The notes under the pieces were generated by a model, which was not told where the DNA came from, did not search any database, and was given only the letters and a program-made list of their open reading frames with translations. A stretch of 64,000 nucleotides of DNA from Kudoa neothunni (taxonomy: Eukaryota; Cnidaria), in contig OZ199839.1 in NCBI GenBank assembly GCA_964304625.1, positions 310,001 through 374,000 of the forward strand, in the 5' to 3' direction. A program made the position numbers and the translations under genes. Shown here piece after piece: positions 50,831-62,760 of the stretch (positions are counted from its first letter, which is position 1; each line of letters opens with the position of its first letter).

Positions 50831-51681
50831 TTAGGCCTTGAGTTTATTTTCAATAATATCTTTTATGTTGTGTTTTTCAGCGTGATGTTTTAGTTGACTT
50901 TCAGCGAATTCCCAGTTTAACACTTCAAAAATACTATCCACATAGTTTTGGCGATTTTCATACTGAAGAATGTACGCATGTTCCCACACATCAATTCCAA
51001 TCAACGGCAATTTATCTTTGGTAGGCATAAAAATAGTGTTTATCTATAAAAGATACCTTTGGACATTTGAAGAAGAACTTGATTTGGTGTTTGTTCCACA
51101 GACAACAAGCCATCAATTGGATCCAGCGCCTTAGAAATATAATAATTTGTTTCATATTTAAATAAAATCTACAAGCCAGCCCCATCCCGCACCAAGAACA
51201 TCCATACATTGGTGACTAATTTGTGATTTAAATGCTTCAAAACTACCAAAAGATTGTTCGATCATCTTTGAGAGTACACCTAAATTCCTAAATTCAACAA
51301 TGAGAAAAATTCAACTTTACCTTGTGGTTTGTTGTTTGGCTTTGGCGCTCTTAGATTTCTCCAGAAAAAACAATGATTCATATGACCACCTCCATGAAAA
51401 TTTGCGGCTTCGACTGCTTTTGCAAACTCACCTTCATCAATGATATCGTAATATCGTGTCATCACTTTGTTGTAGTTGTCAACATAAGCTTTGTGGTGTT
51501 TATTGTAATGGAGATCCATAATCTCTTTTGAAATAATCGGTTCCAAAGCATCCAACGCATAAGGAAGTTTTGGAAGTTGAACTGTGTCTCCTTCTATGTA
51601 TGTTTCTATTTTGGACCTTACGTGACGATCATATCTCATAAAACGTTGAAGTTTGGAAGCAAAATTCAAAAGAGTAACCAT
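50831..51681 (-). CDS. SOD2: Mn/Fe superoxide dismutase, mitochondrial type
   Basis: Four exons, 51681-51321, 51279-51173, 51129-51057 and 51015-50831, join in phase to 241 residues; introns are 41-43 nt. The N-terminal 30 residues are basic and lack a hydrophobic core ([15 protein letters not shown]), consistent with a mitochondrial presequence. The SOD fold starts at [13 protein letters not shown]. Metal ligands are the His in [14 protein letters not shown], the His in [11 protein letters not shown], and Asp and His in [13 protein letters not shown]. The GAGWGWL motif spans the second active-site segment. It converts superoxide to hydrogen peroxide and oxygen. GGGHMNH fits the Mn-type eukaryotic enzyme. 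The C-terminus ([16 protein letters not shown]) is slightly extended. The gene stands alone between two intergenic stretches. Confidence 0.95.
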
Positions 51682-53458
51682 CGTTGTTTGAATTTCGTTG
51701 GCGAACTTTAACGATGTTGGATATAATAGTTGACTTCAAAGTGACACCACTGTTTATTTTTCAAAGGGCCATTATTTACAAAAAATATATTGGTTTTTTA
51801 ATTTTTAAACAAAAATATATTACTTATTTGAATACCAGTGCTGATAAGAAATCGCGTTTGCGCGGTAAATTAATCCTATTTTTAATTTATACATAAAATA
51901 ATGTAGATAAATAATCATAAATTGTTGTTTTTTTTAAATTCCCCCACACAAATTATATTAAATAGCATATTTAATACATTTGATGTAATTCATTCGAATG
52001 GAAAAAATATTATTTTTTAACGTATGTGTATAATTTAGCCTCTCAAATTTATTAAAATTGAGTGGAAAACCATGAGAATGTTGAAGTTTCTCATCGTTAT
52101 ATGGATTATTATGAAATCAGTTATTGACATTAATTTTATCTGTTTTCAATTAAGTGGGAATTTCAGGATAGCGCAGAAAATATTAAATTCTGACTTTTTG
52201 CTGCATATGAACTATATTGCTAAATTAAGCTGAAATATCTTTACGTGTCTTAATATCTAAAACTCGATAAATATTCGATTCAAAATTTGTATTAAATGAT
52301 CATTTTATTAATGTGCGAGAAAAACAATGTCGATATATATTTGAATTATGGAAAAATACATGTTAAAACCAATAGTTACTATTAATATAAGCGAAACGTT
52401 ATTATTGATTCCAACTCGACTAAAGGAGGTGTTGACACAGTTGTTTGTCTCAAATTTTCCAAGAAAAGCCCCGTTATCTCGTAAGGTGCCCAAATTAAGA
52501 TATTAAATTAGGATAAAACATTTTCGTTTAGTTAGGTATTTTTTATTTTAAGTTTCTCTGAATAGAAGTAAGTTAATTTTATTATGTTTAAAAACGTATT
52601 CATTAATATTGGTTGATGTTGACAATAAAGATTGACAAAATGACGAAATAGCTTGGAAACCCCATAAATTGTAAAACTTTATGTTTTAAAAACAATTTTT
52701 TTCATTAATTTGAAAAAAAAAACATTTAAACTACATAAATAATTCGAAGAACATTTTTTAATCGTAAAAAATGTAAATGATTCATATTAAAACAATTGTT
52801 TTCTTATTCTTTCATTGTATCTCATACGTTTATATTTTCTGGATCTTAAATTAAATATAAAATTTATCTCATTATTCAAAGATGGCGTGAGAATGGGGTT
52901 GACTTGGAAAGTTGAGTTTTGCAGTGTTTATTGACGTGGATAAAAGCATTAATGAATTTTGTCATTTCTCCGAATATATAGACTTTTTATATTTATTCTA
53001 ATTAACTTTTTAAACAAAAGACCAGAATATTATAATTTATTAACCCAAAAGAAATAGTCACCTTACTTAGCTTAATAAAAATTACATGGCATAGTAACAC
53101 CAATTCTCCGCAGATACACTCATAATTTGAAGTATAAAACTAAAATGAAGACATTTTATCGAAATCAGTTTGATTTAATAACAAATGGAAATCTCTCTAA
53201 ATTATTAAAAACAACTTTAATTAATTTGTTTATAGGAAGTGAAATATTCCAAAATCTAAAAATACTCAATAATAACGTCGAAAAATAATACCACATTTAA
53301 ATCTATAAATATAAAATAAACTTGATTTAATATGATTACCTAGCGTTAATAATTTCAATTAATTTCTAAAAAAATATAATCATGCGCGCGCAACGCTCAA
53401 AGTTGAAATTAGCACTCTGCGTTTGGTATTAAAATTCGGTGAACACCAACTATTGTAA
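51682..53458. other. Intergenic, nothing called
   Basis: AT-rich region between the divergent SOD and cyclin K genes; must contain both promoters. No repeat or open frame is convincing. Confidence 0.5.
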
Positions 53459-54656
53459 ATGAATTGGCTTTTTGATAAATCTAACCTTGCGGAAACTCCA
53501 TCTTTTTTGGATTCGCTGAGTTTGGAAACCGAAAAAAGATACAGAAGCGAAGGTGTGGAATTTATTCGTCATTTGTGCGATCGTTTGGGGCTGTAAACAA
53601 AAATTTCAAACAATTTTTTAATATTTTTATCCCAGGAGACACATAACAATGTCAACAGCATGTGTGCTATATCATCGATTTTATATGTTGAAATCGTTTA
53701 AAGAATTTTCCAGATGGGATGTTGCAACTGCATGTTTGTTTTTGGCTGGAAAAGCTGAAGAAACACCGAAAAAATGCAAAAATGTTATCAAGACTGCAAG
53801 AGTTTTATTGACTGAGATGGGTAGGGTGGAAGAATCTTCAACATTAATTCAGGTGAGTATCTTAATGGTTGTTTTATTGAGTTGATCGGTTGAATTAATT
53901 TTGAAAATGTATAGATGCGATTTTTGGGTTTAGAAAGTATCATTTTACAAACACTAAAATTTGACTTGTGCGTGCGTCAACCCTACAGTCATTTGTTATT
54001 ATTGGCGCAGAGAATCAAAGGTGATTATCCGCTCTCATATATTTACCTTGGAACATATCACGCGACCATTCTGTGGAACATTAATGTTCAAATTTATATC
54101 TTATAATAAAATACTATTTCAATTCGGCATTAATTATACACACCTTAAATAGGAGATAAAGATATAGTGAATGAGATAGTTCAAATGGCGTGGTCGTTTT
54201 TAAACGATTCTCTCTATGTGCCTTTATGCGTGATCTACCCACCTGAGTTGATAGCTTTAGCTTGTTTGTATTTGGCATTCACTACCAAAATCAAACAACT
54301 TAACGCTGAAATTGACGAATTACAAGGTGGGGCTGAGTTAGAGGGACAAATTATGGAAAAATCCCACCCTCAAGAATGGTGGAGAGGATGCATCAACGAT
54401 AGCATTCCATATATGGTAGTAAATGCTAGCGATAGCACTACAAACAACAATTATGTGAACCCTAGTGGTCTCGAATCGGAAAACCTCTTCACCCAAAAAT
54501 ATGATTCGCCAGATAAACTTTGGGATTCATTTGTATTAGATGGTAGTTGATATAGTTATGTGCAAATCCTAATCAAATTGTCATTTAGAAATATGTGATC
54601 AGATCAAAACGCTCTATGACGAAAGTGTGTTTAGTGTGGAGTCGAAAACTATATGA
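53459..54656 (+). CDS. CCNK: Cyclin K-like transcription cyclin
   Basis: Five exons, 53459-53592, 53636-53852, 53915-54020, 54153-54542 and 54589-54656, join in phase to 304 residues. It matches cyclin K/T throughout the two cyclin boxes: TEKRYRSEGVEFIRHLCDRL, LYHRFYMLKSFKEFSRW, ACLFLAGKAEETPKKCKNVI, LESIILQTLKFDL, QPYSHLLLLAQRIKGDKDIV, VQMAWSFLNDSL and PPELIALACLYLA. After box 2, WWRGCINDS and ICDQIKTLYDES match the end of the cyclin K fold. Cyclin K activates CDK12/CDK13 to phosphorylate RNA polymerase II. An insertion rich in Glu, Asn and Ser lies between WWRGC and ICDQI, and the long Pro-rich tail of vertebrate cyclin K is absent. Cyclin T/L are less likely because of the WW motif. It converges with the ABHD12-like gene, 92 bp apart. 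Confidence 0.88.
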
Positions 54657-54748
54657 AAATTGTTTGTTATGATTTATCTTGTCTGGCTTTGTTTATAAAA
54701 TTTCTAAATGATTTTATTCCGAGTTTTTATATTTTTCATGTCGTAAAA

Positions 54749-57700
54749 TTACTCGATATATGTCGAGAAAAGGGGTGATTTTGAGTTCCTTTTGTGGCCT
54801 TGATGGTGTGCAGTCTCCAAAAACATACTTAAACGTTGATTTTTGGTCTCTTCGTACAACTAAATTGTGACTTAATCAAACAATCACCATTAAATAAAAT
54901 TCATTACTTTGGCGCTAAATTCAAAGGGCACAACAGTGTCACCCACAGAATGGATAAACAATATAGGAACGTTGGGAGATAGAGAATTTAAGGCGACTGA
55001 ATTATTGAAATGAGAGTCGATATAACCCTCCCAAATGAAATCCATCAAACTGTTCAACTATTTAAGTTTTAATTTTTCAATGAATAACTACTATTACCCA
55101 ATTGCCAACATTTCTACTAATCATAGTTCTAGTGTCGTAAAACGTGGCCTCCAGAATCACCCCAGTAAATCGCTTCTCGTGTTCCAATGCTTTAGCTGCT
55201 TCTAATGTGGGTCTAGTTTAAGTATATTTGAATTAATTATAATAATCAAATTTTGTTTTTAGACACAAATATAATATTATATTATTTGTCATTAGATCAT
55301 TTTATTTTTAAAATAACAATTGTTTAAATTTAAAGGCAACAACTCTTATTGTTTGAGTAGAACAAAATCTGACAACGGTTGCATTATATAAATTAACCGC
55401 GCCATAACCTCAATTCACAGGCTTGCGTGCGATTTTTGATGATTACAGTGACTTTGTTAGGAATTTTCTGCAATATGGATAAGGCGTAATTATGGAGTTT
55501 GATTTCCCTTTTTTTCTACGCAAAATACATACCGTTGTAAATTTAATAAACTATCATTGTAAACCATAACAAATAAATCATGTTGAAAAATTTCTAGTCA
55601 TATGAATAAAAAATATTAAATACTATAACATTTTATTTATAATTTATTGGTTCGATAAGTTATTTAATTATTTTTTTCACATTTTTTAATAAGTAATTTT
55701 TACTTATTTGTGTCGAAATGAGCATGTATAGAGGCCTTTGTAGATTTAGCATACAAATTTTAATATTGAAAAATTTTTCTTATTTCTATAAGCAAAATAA
55801 AATTTGTGGAATTTTTGAATTATTTTTCGACCTCACTCATTTAGTCTTTATTCCCTGTAGGAATGTAGATAAATCAATTATCAATTGTTTCGAATAAAAA
55901 TTATTGCAGTACATGAATATCTTTTGAACTAGAAAACAAATAAATTCAGTTAAACTTGTGCAATGACGGGAGATAGATATTTTATCAACATATACGCTCA
56001 TTAGAAAACTTCAACTGTTTGTAACTAAAATTAATTCTTATAGAGGTAATTTTATTGAATTTAAGGTCAACACGAAATATTTTACTAGTTAAGATTGCAA
56101 TTTCTCCTTAGATGAACGATGATACATAGAGATGTTACTCGAATCCTCAATGCGACCCATTTTTACAACATAAGTGGATTTTAAGCATAAATTTATCAGA
56201 TTTTGCTGACTCGCTGAGCAATATTGTATCATGTTAAAAATTTTATATTTTTGTAATTCTAAAATTAATCAAAAACTAAAATAATTTACTATAAACATCT
56301 TTAATTCTGAAAATATTAATAAGAATAAAGATGGGAACAAACAAAATTTAAATCTATTAAATACCCGCCTCCCAAAGAATGCCCATAAAGGAAGATATCG
56401 ACATCTTTGGGGAAATCCCGTTTCACATATTCAAAAACTGACAATGTATCTTCAACCATCCCTAAAAATGAAACAATTATTAAAATTATCCACAACTAAT
56501 AAATAAGATTAAAATTGGAGTTTCATAAAAAAACTTCCAGAAAAATGAAATAATTATTAAAATTATCCACAACTAATAAATAAGATTAAAATTGGAGTTT
56601 CATAAAAAAACTTCCAGAAAAATGAAATAATTATTAAAATTATCCACAACTAATAAATAAGATTAAAATTGGAGTTTCATAAAAAAACTTCCAGAAAAAT
56701 GAAACAATTATTAAAATTATTCACAACTAATAAATAAGATTAAAATTGGAGTTTCATAAAAAAACTTCCAGAAAAATGAAATAATTATTAAAATTATCCA
56801 CAACTAATAAATAAGATTAAAATTGGAGTTTCATAAAAAAACTTCCAGAAAAATGTTTTAAAGGAATTTAAAAAATATTTGTTGAGAAATTAACACATTT
56901 GATAATAGAATCTATTTCGGATAAACTTCGGAATTTATTCTTAATCCGATTAGAAATTTTATTCAATCAGTTTTATAATGAGCAACAAAATCCAATAATA
57001 TTTTTTCGTTGTTGTTTATAAAAAAGTGACATTTATAAACAAATGAAAAAATTAGATTATCATTAATTTGAAGAAAAATATTAGATCAATTTATAGAATT
57101 AATTAAAAAATAATAATAATAAATATGTTGTTTCGTAACTTATAGTAAACATGATTAAGAATAATCGAGAAAAAACCAATTTATCACGCAAACATTCCAC
57201 CAATAACGAACTCAAAAGTTATATTAACATATAATAAAATTTCTAGATATTGGAATCGCTAGAATTTTTACAAGAAAAGGCCTATCTTAAAAATATGTAT
57301 ACATAATTTTAAAATAATGATAAGAAACTATTATTTTTCATATTACATATAAGCCAATCAAATCAGAATAGTTAGGTTTAGATTTTATTTTTAGAACAAA
57401 AACAAATATCCCAAAACATTAATGAAAATAAGATTCAGTTATTTTCATTCCCTACTCTATAACTTCTTAGAACTTTATTCGAACGCTCATTTTATTAACA
57501 AAATTATAAGTTATAAATAAATCCCATTTCCTATTAAATTGTCGAACCTTCTTTTATTACACAAAGTGTTAAAAACACTTTAATTGTATTCAAAATAGGA
57601 TAAATGACATTAAATTTCATCTCATAAATTAAAACTTAATAAAGCTTAAATCAGAAAATTGACGAAAAAATCTTTTAACGTAATATATTTGAAAAAGGGT

Positions 57701-58757
57701 ACTTAAATATAAGACAATATTTCAACTACACTCGAGCGCATGCGTGATTTATAATTTTTGATCCAAAGCTTTTAAATTCGCATTTTTCGTCTTAAGGCTA
57801 CCTGGAAATAAACCTTAATCATTCCCTACATTAATCCTTAAGTAACATTAAAAAATTCAATAAATTTTTTTATCAATTATCAATAATTACACTTATATTC
57901 AATTGAATTATATCAACAAATAATATTTCTTTATGTAACTATGAAATTAAAATAAGTTGGCATATTTATCGTTTAAAAAATAATACTATCGGTGGTTTGT
58001 GGGTTCTTTATTGAATAAAATTGATTATTTGAATTTTATCACGGAAAATAATTAAAATTTCAAAATTTTCTTAGATTTAAAATAAAAAGCAAAAAACTTA
58101 TTCTTTCCTAAATTTTAACACATAAATTTTGATTGTGTACTTAAAACTATAAAACTTTGTTTATACAGATTAATGTGGTAGCCAATTTAAAATCGAATTA
58201 TGGAATCATTTTTTTCCACACAGATTAATAACTCCGATTCAATAAAAATTACCAAGGACCGATGGTTCCCCGTTACTATCCCCAAAGCCGCGATAATCAA
58301 ATGTTATCACCGAATATCCGGCATTTATTAGATCCTTCAAATTAAACTTAAACATACAATAAAACCAAATATAGTTACATTGTAGAATTGGATACGATGT
58401 TCCGCCCCTCTTGTTCTTGTGGCACCGTGACAGTAGATAATAAGCACCTGTGAGTTATTAACACCTTTCTTCGATAAGTACCATCCATTGATTTCTTCAC
58501 ATTCTTGTTTGATAGTCAAGTATCGAACACAGCAAAGGCTGTCTAATTGATTTAAATATTGATTTGGATTTTCCCAGGATGATCCCGGAGGGAATAATTC
58601 TAGTGGTCAATTACACGCAAATTAAAAAAGACAAATCACTCCTGTGGCAAAAATATAAATGTTTCATCAGCCCACCATTCTTCGAATAACAATACAACAT
58701 CCAACCGAAAAAAGTGGCAAGAATAATAATCAACGCAATAGCCATGTTAATAACCAT
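54749..58757 (-). CDS. ABHD12: ABHD12-like alpha/beta hydrolase, 7 exons
   Basis: Exons 58757-58676, 58599-58379, 58334-58253, 56461-56365, 55212-55098, 55057-54908 and 54859-54749 join in phase to 285 residues. An N-terminal signal anchor (ALIIILATFFGWMLYC) precedes the hydrolase fold: IIYCHGATRTRGAEHRIQFY (oxyanion region), VITFDYRGFGDSNGEPS, LYGHSLGGG (nucleophile Ser), VILEATFYD, FIHSVGDTVVPFE (catalytic Asp) and ETAHHQGHK (catalytic His). Spacing matches ABHD12, a membrane lysophosphatidylserine lipase, better than ABHD13 or ABHD17. It is shorter than human ABHD12 (398 residues), mainly at the N-terminus. Two introns are long, 1.79 kb (56462-58252) and 1.15 kb (55213-56364); the others are 40-80 nt. 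Intron 2 was set at 44 nt because that keeps the ABHD12 spacing exactly. The 1.79-kb intron ends in a 77-bp minisatellite. Confidence 0.82.
55213..56364 (-). other. Long intron of the ABHD12-like gene
   Basis: AT-rich, from GG/GTATTT to ACTAG/A. No transposon end recognised. Confidence 0.6.
56464..56848. repeat. 77-bp minisatellite, five copies
   Basis: Five head-to-tail units of 77 bp start at about 56464, 56541, 56618, 56695 and 56772; copies differ by only one or two bases. Each contains AATAAGATTAAAATTGGAGT and AACTTCCAG. The array begins two bases inside the 3' splice site of the ABHD12-like gene (minus strand), so the repeat unit includes the sequence just upstream of that acceptor. 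Confidence 0.95.
56849..58252 (-). other. Remainder of the long ABHD12-like intron
   Basis: AT-rich, no repeat ends or frames recognised. Confidence 0.5.
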
Positions 58758-60061
58758 CTAAATTCTAAAGGTGAAAACAGAAGCACGGTGCTAAAATTGG
58801 AGTGCTTAGTTACCGTCGAAATCCGTTTTTACCAACTAATTGACTTTATGCTTTTTATGCAACAACGACCCTAGTATACCACTTTGATCGAATGTTATCT
58901 GTTTTTGATAGCGCCTAATCCTATTACCATAATATTTGATAGCATTTTCAAACTATAAATACAGATAGGTTACTCTAATCTTAATTTAAGGTGCTCCATA
59001 GGAAATAACTGATTATTTGTAACTGTGTGTGGAGAAAAATAATAACGAATAATTATTTGTGGATTTTAGAACAATTGTTTGATCTATTTTTATGTCGTCT
59101 TTAAATTAAATACACACGAATTGTCGAGTCCGTTTAAACAGTACAACGTTCCCCTAAATGACACACATACGTGTGTATTCGTCTTTTACGATTAAAAAAA
59201 CTTTTTTTTAATTTCTCGTAGTTATTTACTAATCTGGGTTGTATTTGAACATTCTCAATCTTAACTACTATGTCGGCATGCCAACAACCAGTAAATCACT
59301 CCTAACTCTTGAGCTTACTGTTTTCGGTCGTGAGAATAATCATTCCCTCCATAATCTATGACAGTTTATTATCATAGTCGCTCACCTTCAAATGTCATTA
59401 TAATCTACTTAGATATGACCATATTGGTATTAAAATTTTAATTAAACTGGTTAAAAGCTGTAAATGTCGTAGTATTTAAGCGAAAGGTGATCCCCCATTA
59501 CACTAATATCGAGGTGGTATTATTTTGTACCAGAGTTGGTCAATTATATGACATAGAGATTTTAGTGTAGTTTGAATAATAAAAATATTTTTAAATTAGT
59601 GTTAATGTCTATGTTAGGTTTGAAATAAGACCTCATATTTTAAAATCTCTTTACATGACTGCGTGCGCAATTGAACATTAAAACTCCCTATGGGAGGGAA
59701 ATGTGTGGAATATTTTTAATTAATCTTAAATATAAAATTTTATGGGATAATTTTCAACAAAACAATTACACCTATCGACACAAAGAATTCAGTGTCTCAT
59801 ACCAGTTTAATCCTCCTGTGGCGTGATAACCATATTCCATTATTCCTGGCACATAAACGAGTATTAGATATTGTTCATAAACTACTAGCTATATTGTACT
59901 TAATTTTAATGATACCAAAAACTCTCGATGTACAACATAAACTTGGAAGTTTATTAAGATTAAACATGGAGATTATGCAAATGCAAATAATATTGATAAT
60001 TAAACATGTAGATGTAATAGATACTGTCTGATGAATAATATATTCGGTTAATGCAATGAAT
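58758..60061. other. Intergenic, nothing called
   Basis: Upstream flank of the ABHD12-like gene. No open frame or repeat is convincing. Confidence 0.5.
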
Positions 60062-60132
60062 GGCCGCAGGCGGGGCTCGAACCATAGCATAAAAGGCAGT
60101 GGCGCCGTACGTTAGACTTGGTCACATCCCCT
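60062..60132 (-). repeat. tRNA-like sequence, probable SINE fragment
   Basis: On the minus strand, GGGGATGTGACCAAGTCTAA resembles a tRNA 5' end with an A box, and ATGGTTCGAGCCCCGC resembles a B box, at tRNA-like spacing. The acceptor and T stems do not pair properly, so it is not called a functional tRNA. Confidence 0.4.
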
Positions 60133-60507
60133 ATATAACCAACCAATACAGGTAGATTTTTAAATTTTGAAGTATTTTTTTGGCTGAAGTTGTAGTTCTT
60201 TGAAATTAACAAAATACGACGCTTGCTTAGTACTGTGTCACTTTGATATTTATTTAATTTAAGCCCCAGAAAATGATAGATTAACTAGTTTTAGAAAAGC
60301 TTATTATCTAAATTATTTAATCGGATGGTTTTAAAATGAATTTTTTAATTTTTTAATGTCATTTTAATTCGAGTAAGGACACAAAGTACAACCTTTTGAT
60401 ATAATAATGAATAAGTAGTTTTTTTGATTGAAAATAATCTAAACTATGTTTTTAATTTACCGACAATGGATTTTTAGTTGTTAATGGCAGGGATAGAAAA
60501 TTCATGA

Positions 60508-60540
60508 GTTTTGTTCGTGTTCGTCCACACGAACAAAAAC
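60508..60540. other. Perfect hairpin
   Basis: GTTTTGTTCGTG and CACGAACAAAAAC form a 12-bp inverted repeat with an 8-base loop. Just 3' follows a GAACGAACGAA-type repeat. Possibly a transposon end or a terminator-like fold; unassigned. Confidence 0.5.
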
Positions 60541-60779
60541 TGTTACATGTAAAAACAAACGAACGAACGAAATCACAATTTTAAATCTTTTTGGACAAAC
60601 GGGTCTTTGCGCTGAGGGAAACTAAATATATCGGTCGTTGAAGAACATGTTGGTTTTTAGAGACAATTAATTTAATATTAACGAACAATATATGTATTTA
60701 ATTTCTAAAATAAATTTTATTTAAGTTAAATCTTATATTTATTGGCTGAATAACGATTTAAATTCCATTATGAAGTAGC

Positions 60780-61773
60780 TGAACAGGCGCGTTCTTCTGT
60801 TTGTCGACAACGCAACAAGTCATAAATATCCTGACCTTTCTAATTTAAAAATTGTGATGTTACCTCCAAACTTAACATCTCATTTGCAATCTTTTGATAC
60901 TGGAATACTCAAATCATTCCAATAAAAATAGAGAACGTTGGTTATCGAAAATTTTATTGAACAAATGGAAAGCGATGATAAACTCAGTATAAATTTACAA
61001 GATGCAATAAGGTTTACTCACGAATAATGGGATTCTGTTTCTCAGAGTACCATTCAAAACTGTTGGATTCATACTGGCATAGTTTCAGGTAAAGAAGCCA
61101 TCCCTCCTAATCATTCTACTAATGATGAGTTACTAAATGATCTATTGAAAGTTATATCCCTACATGCCATTACTAAGATGCTAGAGAATATGTAGATTGC
61201 GACAAGGAATTAACAACGGGTGAAATTATAGAAATAATAAAAAATGATTATAATAACTCTACATCATCTGAAGATTCTGAAGTAGAAACTCCAGTTATAA
61301 GCGGTCGAGAAGTCATTACAGCTATTTCCACTAGCATAAACACATTGAACAATCCAGAGTTCATGACTTAGAAAATGAAAGAAAACTAAAAGATGAATTA
61401 GTAACACTACTGACTCAACTTAAACGAAATGTAGAAATGGCTAATTTCATAAAAATGAAACAAACACTTATAACTGATTATCTAAACAAATAAATAAATA
61501 ATAAATTTTCATGTACAATCATATAAATTAATCTGTCCTAATTTTCGACATTTTATAATTTGGGAATTATTTCTTGTGTAATTTTTTTAATTTGATTTAA
61601 AATATTTAATTATTATCAATGAAGAAAAGGCCGCAGCATTGATTAATGTATTTTTACAAACAAAATAATATCCAAGTTATGTGCGTGCTCACGGAACCCC
61701 GTATAACCGAAAGTTCAATATCCGGAAGGAAAATGCCAGACCCCAACATTTTCAAAGAAACAGGATTCTACTG
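60780..61773 (+). mobile_element. Tigger-type transposon fragment (3' part)
   Basis: The plus strand encodes the late DDE_1 domain: VLLFVDNATSHKYPDL, IVMLPPNLTSHLQSFDTG and ILKSFQ near 60790-60930, followed by an interrupted C-terminal region to about 61490. The right end (ATATCCGGAAGGAAAATGCC to GATTCTACTG, followed by TA at 61774) matches the MITE at 15827-15990. The left end was not found; stops are present, so it is inactive. Confidence 0.75.
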
Positions 61774-62697
61774 TATATATTATTGTCCGCGTATTTAAAC
61801 ACTGTGAACAATTTTTTAACTTGGTTTAAAGTATTCATTTATTTATTTAATCATTATAAAATTAGTTGTTTTAATTTTTGCATTAGAATGTTTTTTATGC
61901 GAATTTACACACATATTGATACATGGTTTTACCTCGAAGGTGACTTCGTAATACACGTGGGATTAGTGCACCTAAAATGTTCTAAATTTCTATATTATTT
62001 TTATAACTGAAAGCGTTCTTTTCGTATATATTACTGATTTAGAGAAGCATAAAATTGAATAGAAAATTTTGCGGTATTGAGAATCAAAGACTTTGAGCGC
62101 AAAAATTTTGCGATACATGGTTTGTGAAATAATATAAATATTATTAATATAACCTTAAACTGCGTAAAAAATATATTTCTTCAATAATTAATTATACATA
62201 TAAAAATATCACGAAATCTTTGGTGTACCGAAAATAATATGGAAAACCCCAATGAGTTACGTACTCTTCAACTTTCTTTAGAAGTTGCCAGTATATTTTT
62301 CTTATAATATTAGAATACACCGTATATCTCGACAATATATTCTTTGAGATTTTTTTGATTTTTTTTTGAAAGATTATGTGAAACTTTATAAAAAACACCT
62401 TGAGGCCGTTATATATTTCTAGTGGCGAAAACTTTAAACATTTGCCATCTCATCTCCAAAAATATACAAATGTAGCTCTCGATTTTAATAACTTGGATGA
62501 TTTTAACTGTAAATAAGCAGAAAATATTAAAAATAATATAATAATTACTTATTATGATTTATGATTTATGATTGATTTATTGTGTCGTTTTTGATAGGAT
62601 AGAAATTGTTTTATATGTTTTTATTCAAAATAAATTTTTAAACAACGATAATTTTTAAATATACAGTCTAAATCTATACTTTCAACTTCTACTATAT
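61774..62697. other. Intergenic, nothing called
   Basis: AT-rich. A 109-codon frame overlapping 61681-62010 starts inside the Tigger end and has no recognisable domain. Confidence 0.5.
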
Positions 62698-62760
62698 ATA
62701 AAGTTAGGTTGTCCGTATGTGTGTGTGTGTGTATGTCACCAAGTACGTGTGTGCGTCCAA
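62698..62760 (+). mobile_element. Possible Helitron 5' end
   Basis: TCTACTATATATAAAGTTAG, followed by a GT-rich tract, resembles Helitron 5' ends (TCTACTATA..AAAG). No matching 3' end was recognised before the end of the window. Confidence 0.35.

Noticed and set aside
60062-60132. Functional tRNA gene
   Set aside because: A- and B-box-like motifs exist, but the acceptor and T stems do not pair.
61681-62010. Plus-strand 109-codon frame
   Set aside because: It begins inside the right end of the Tigger fragment and runs into plain AT-rich DNA.
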